Shown: positions 36,220-37,479 of the stretch, in pieces
How positions within the stretch are numbered: the first letter of the stretch is position 1
Layout of the letters: each line of letters opens with the position of its first letter
Assembly (NCBI GenBank): GCA_026996295.1
Contig: JALWLL010000093.1
Coordinates: 1 to 37,479 of the forward strand
Source: Sulfurimonas sp.
GTDB lineage: Bacteria > Campylobacterota > Campylobacteria > Campylobacterales > Sulfurimonadaceae
DNA length: 37,479 nucleotides
Direction: 5' to 3'
Notes under the pieces: generated by a model
Databases searched by the model: none
Told to the model about the DNA's origin: nothing
The model's input: the letters and a program-made list of their open reading frames with translations, nothing else
Position numbers and translations under genes: made by a program

Positions 36220-36251
36220 GATCAATTTAAAAAAATCTTTTTAAATTGATC
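36220..36251 (+). terminator. Perfect 14-bp inverted repeat after sulP
   Basis: GATCAATTTAAAAA (36220-36233) and TTTTTAAATTGATC (36238-36251) pair without mismatch around a four-base loop, 28 bases after the sulP stop. The stem is very AT-rich and no U-tract follows the right arm. It is most likely the terminator of valS-sulP, although an operator for the downstream sensor gene is possible. Confidence 0.5.
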
Positions 36252-36267
36252 TAATCTGTAATAATTT

Positions 36268-36273
36268 TATAAT
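36268..36273 (+). promoter_or_regulatory. Predicted -10 box for the NIT-PAS sensor
   Basis: TATAAT, 22 bases before the ATG at 36296, would give a leader of about 16 bases. No good ribosome site is visible in it (TATTAGC before the ATG). Confidence 0.45.
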
Positions 36274-36295
36274 ATTAATATAGTACAATATTAGC

Positions 36296-37479
36296 ATGAA
36301 CAAAAATTCTTTAAAATTTAAAATCTTTCTTATATTTTCGATCCCTATAATAGTTATTATCTATTTTTCTTATAACTCTATAGAACATCAGTATAACAAG
36401 CTCAATGAAAGTTTAGCTTTTAGGCTATCAACACATGTTACACAAACACTTAGCAACCTTATATATAATATCCAACTCGAAAGAGGTCTTGGTGCGGGTT
36501 ATATAGTCGATGTGACAGATGACAATTATAAACAACGGCTCAAAAAACAGTATGCTCAAACCGATGAAGCATTAGCTCAACTGCAAGCCATACTGGCACT
36601 CAAAAGCAAAGATAAGAAAATACTCAACGAAATCATTTGCAAAAAGACCAGACCATTAATTGACTCTGTTATACAAAAAATAAAAAAAATATCTTCCATA
36701 AGAGAACGTGTACTTAATGGTTCGATCTCTTTTAAAGATGAACTACAATACTATTCATCTATAAATGAACAACTTATTTTATCCATTAAGATGATCAATA
36801 ATTTTTTCAATAAACTCCAACAAGATGCTCAAGTGATCGTTCTCTTAGAGCGAATCAAAGAGTATGCAGGGATTGAGCGTGCTTATATCTACAATCAATT
36901 ACTTTCACGTCATTACAACATAAACCATAAAGAGCGTTTAAAGGAGCTCAAAAAAAAACAACAAGAGACTATAGAAGAGTTTTTACTCAATGCTTCAGAG
37001 AAGTCCATTGCTGTATATATGAAATATTATAATCCGGAGATAGAAAAGAAGCTCAATGTTTGCAGAGATGGTGTCATGAATCAAAACTTTGCCATCAAAG
37101 ATGCTGATTGGTGCTTTGAGATAAGTTCACAGTATATTAACATATTTAAAAATATCTCTCGCAATATGCTTGATGACTTTATTCATAATGCAAATAAAAT
37201 TCATGAGAATTCCATCACCTCCTTATACCTTACAAGTTTTTTATGGTTTTTGTCTTTTATTGCTCTTTTGATCTTAAGTTTTTTGCTAAGAAAACTGATC
37301 AACAATGAGTACAAAACCTTGGAAGAACTACGCATTGCTTCTTATGCATTTGACTCTCAAGAAGCTATGGTCATTACAGATATAGATAGAAATATCATAA
37401 AAGTCAATAATGCTTTTACAGAGATAACCGGCTATCAAGCATCTCAGGCAATAGGGGAAAAACTAGATATTTTACAAAC
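36296..37479 (+). CDS. Membrane sensor with NIT (nitrate/nitrite-sensing) and PAS domains, cut by the right edge
   Basis: 394 codons are visible without a stop. A first membrane helix (about residues 9-25) and a second (about 310-330) bracket a periplasmic helical region. Near its start that region has LERGLGAGYIVD, the hallmark of NIT domains that sense nitrate and nitrite. A PAS domain begins near residue 345 (SYAFDSQEAMVITD, then VNNAFTEITGYQ). The output domain lies beyond the window; in this group it is commonly GGDEF, EAL or a histidine kinase. Base composition is more AT-rich than in the metabolic genes. Confidence 0.85.
   Translation, partial: MNKNSLKFKIFLIFSIPIIVIIYFSYNSIEHQYNKLNESLAFRLSTHVTQTLSNLIYNIQLERGLGAGYIVDVTDDNYKQRLKKQYAQTDEALAQLQAILALKSKDKKILNEIICKKTRPLIDSVIQKIKKISSIRERVLNGSISFKDELQYYSSINEQLILSIKMINNFFNKLQQDAQVIVLLERIKEYAGIERAYIYNQLLSRHYNINHKERLKELKKKQQETIEEFLLNASEKSIAVYMKYYNPEIEKKLNVCRDGVMNQNFAIKDADWCFEISSQYINIFKNISRNMLDDFIHNANKIHENSITSLYLTSFLWFLSFIALLILSFLLRKLINNEYKTLEELRIASYAFDSQEAMVITDIDRNIIKVNNAFTEITGYQASQAIGEKLDILQ

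Overview
The window looks like chromosomal core DNA from a Campylobacterota (epsilonproteobacterial) organism of the Sulfurimonas/Sulfuricurvum kind. The clues are the low to moderate GC content, dense genes with overlapping starts and stops, promoters with a strong TATAAT and no clear -35, and a dapC - unknown - murC - small membrane protein - mutS2 order that I remember from Helicobacter and Campylobacter. I see no insertion sequence, prophage, CRISPR array, tRNA or rRNA, and no stretch above 300 bases without a gene.

Layout. Positions 1-8332 are on the minus strand. One operon runs P3A-type H+-ATPase, LOG-family protein, then the N-terminal part of pyruvate dehydrogenase E1 alpha, cut by the left edge. 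Upstream of it lies a second operon: PEP synthase, a D-2-hydroxyacid dehydrogenase, an HdeD-like membrane protein, a mini-ORF that may be frameshifted, and an AhpD-like protein. From 8475 to 21707 everything reads rightward: a Cys-containing unknown and metE; guaB and an RDD protein; metX, xseB and a nitrilase-fold protein; a ThiF/MoeB-like protein; then dapC, an unknown helical protein, murC, a small membrane protein and mutS2. A FIST-domain hybrid histidine kinase (21709-24129, minus) meets mutS2 tail to tail with one base between them. Rightward again are an HI0933-type flavoprotein and a tight envelope cluster (LemA, DUF3137, YtfJ-like, EI24). This abuts a convergent UvrD/Rep helicase (28326-30404, minus). 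The right end holds a diguanylate cyclase, a short degenerate GGDEF-like protein, valS, a SulP transporter with a STAS domain, and the start of a NIT-PAS membrane sensor cut by the right edge.

Function. The genes cover methionine synthesis (metX, metE), purine synthesis (guaB), lysine/peptidoglycan (dapC, murC), pyruvate/PEP metabolism (pps, pdhA, hydroxyacid dehydrogenase), DNA maintenance (xseB, mutS2, the helicase), ion transport, and signalling by phosphorelay or c-di-GMP.

There is no obvious defence or mobile island. The most unusual points are a nitrilase-superfamily protein that has lost its catalytic Cys and Lys, a short protein that looks like a decayed GGDEF domain beside a cyclase, the LemA/DUF3137/Cys-less YtfJ/EI24 envelope module, an A7 tract that interrupts a mini-ORF, and a recurring initiation-region motif just downstream of many -10 boxes.
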